Shown: in pieces, positions 63,741 through 64,000 of the stretch
Layout: each line of letters opens with the position of its first letter
Position numbering within the stretch: position 1 is the first letter of the stretch
Assembly (NCBI GenBank): GCA_963831645.1
Contig: CAWHQZ010000019.1
Span: forward strand, 62,001 to 126,000
Reading direction: 5' to 3'
Length of the DNA stretch: 64,000 bases
From: CAWHQZ01 sp963831645
GTDB lineage: Bacteria; Pseudomonadota; Alphaproteobacteria; Rhizobiales; Aestuariivirgaceae
The notes under the pieces: model-generated
What the model saw: only the letters and a program-made list of their open reading frames with translations
Database searches by the model: none
Told to the model about the DNA's origin: nothing
Position numbers and translations under genes: made by a program

Positions 63741-64000
63741 ATGACCAGCATCAGTGAACTCAAAGAAATCAAGCTGCACGACCTGAAGGGCAAGACGCCG
63801 GCCGAGCTGCTGACAACTGCCGAGGAACTTCAGGTCGAGAACGCCAACGCCATGCGCAAGCAGGAGTTGATGTTCGCAATCCTGAAGAGCCTGGCCAGCC
63901 GCGATGTTTCGATCATCGGTGAAGGCGTGGTCGAAGTGCTGCTCGACGGTTTCGGCTTCCTCAGGTCGCCTGATGCAAACTATCTCGCCGGGCCCGACGA
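63741..64000 (+). CDS. rho: Transcription termination factor Rho (N-terminal part)
   Basis: 86 complete codons before the window edge. The Rho N-terminal helical domain (LKEIKLHDLKGKTPAELL; RKQELMFAILKSLA) runs into the RNA-binding cold-shock-like domain (GEGVVEVLLDGFGFLRSPDANYLAGPD). The hemE-hemJ-rho order is typical of Rhizobiales. The ATPase domain lies beyond the window. Confidence 0.93.
   Translation, partial: MTSISELKEIKLHDLKGKTPAELLTTAEELQVENANAMRKQELMFAILKSLASRDVSIIGEGVVEVLLDGFGFLRSPDANYLAGPD

Overview
The window is a stretch of high-GC chromosome (GC in the low sixties by eye) from an alphaproteobacterium, most likely of the order Hyphomicrobiales/Rhizobiales. Evidence is gene content and order: fur-plsC-miaB-phoH-ybeY-corC; hisB-DUF2628-hisHAFE-coaA next to hslVU; secB, dnaQ-coaE-aroE-maf-ppsR divergent from hemE-hemJ-rho; a RpoH promoter of alphaproteobacterial form before dnaK; and bifunctional GlnD. 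Almost everything is housekeeping. I see no CRISPR array, insertion sequence, phage, rRNA or tRNA gene.

Layout. 1-14.6 kb is a nearly uninterrupted minus-strand run: corC, ybeY, phoH, miaB (one-base frameshift), plsC, fur, a TsaB-RimI fusion, an Nfu-type Fe-S scaffold, trpS, murJ, glnD and mutS. 14.7-24.3 kb is the most irregular part: maeB, a hybrid histidine kinase, a broken ada, a polyamine-type ABC transporter (potC, potB minus; potD plus) carrying about 18 single-base insertions, and an intact GMC oxidoreductase. 24.3-34.1 kb has comM, gshB, yraN, rsmI, an LpoA-like lipoprotein, a ChrR-like cupin, a small accessory module (73-residue protein plus nucleotidyltransferase broken by a 10-base insertion) lying between a 101-base hemW fragment and hemW itself, then rdgB, a VOC protein and rph. 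34.2-41.9 kb is the heat-shock cluster hrcA-grpE and dnaK-dnaJ, interrupted by opposing pabBC and alkB. 41.9-48.4 kb carries dapB, gpmA, nth, a CysZ/EI24-like membrane protein, adenosine kinase and coaA. 48.4-54 kb is histidine biosynthesis and hslVU. 54-61.6 kb is a minus-strand run (xre, smr, mltA, timA-like, dnaQ, coaE, aroE, maf, ppsR) with secB opposed.

At 61.6-62.0 kb an AT-rich intergenic region between divergent ppsR and hemE is the best candidate for the chromosomal replication origin: the position matches the known hemE-linked origins of Caulobacter and Sinorhizobium, it holds DnaA-box-like sites and a repeated 10-mer, and the genes to its left are mainly on the minus strand (roughly 44 versus 20), as expected of a leftward leading strand.

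Genes work together in recognisable sets: heme synthesis (hemW, hemE, hemJ) with Fur and Fe-S supply (Nfu); CoA synthesis (coaA, coaE); tRNA position-37 modification (miaB, tsaB); protein quality control (HrcA/GrpE/DnaK/DnaJ, HslVU, SecB); nitrogen status (GlnD); histidine and aromatic pathways. I did not find a convincing new defence or mobile system; the closest is the decayed nucleotidyltransferase module at 30.5-31.1 kb.
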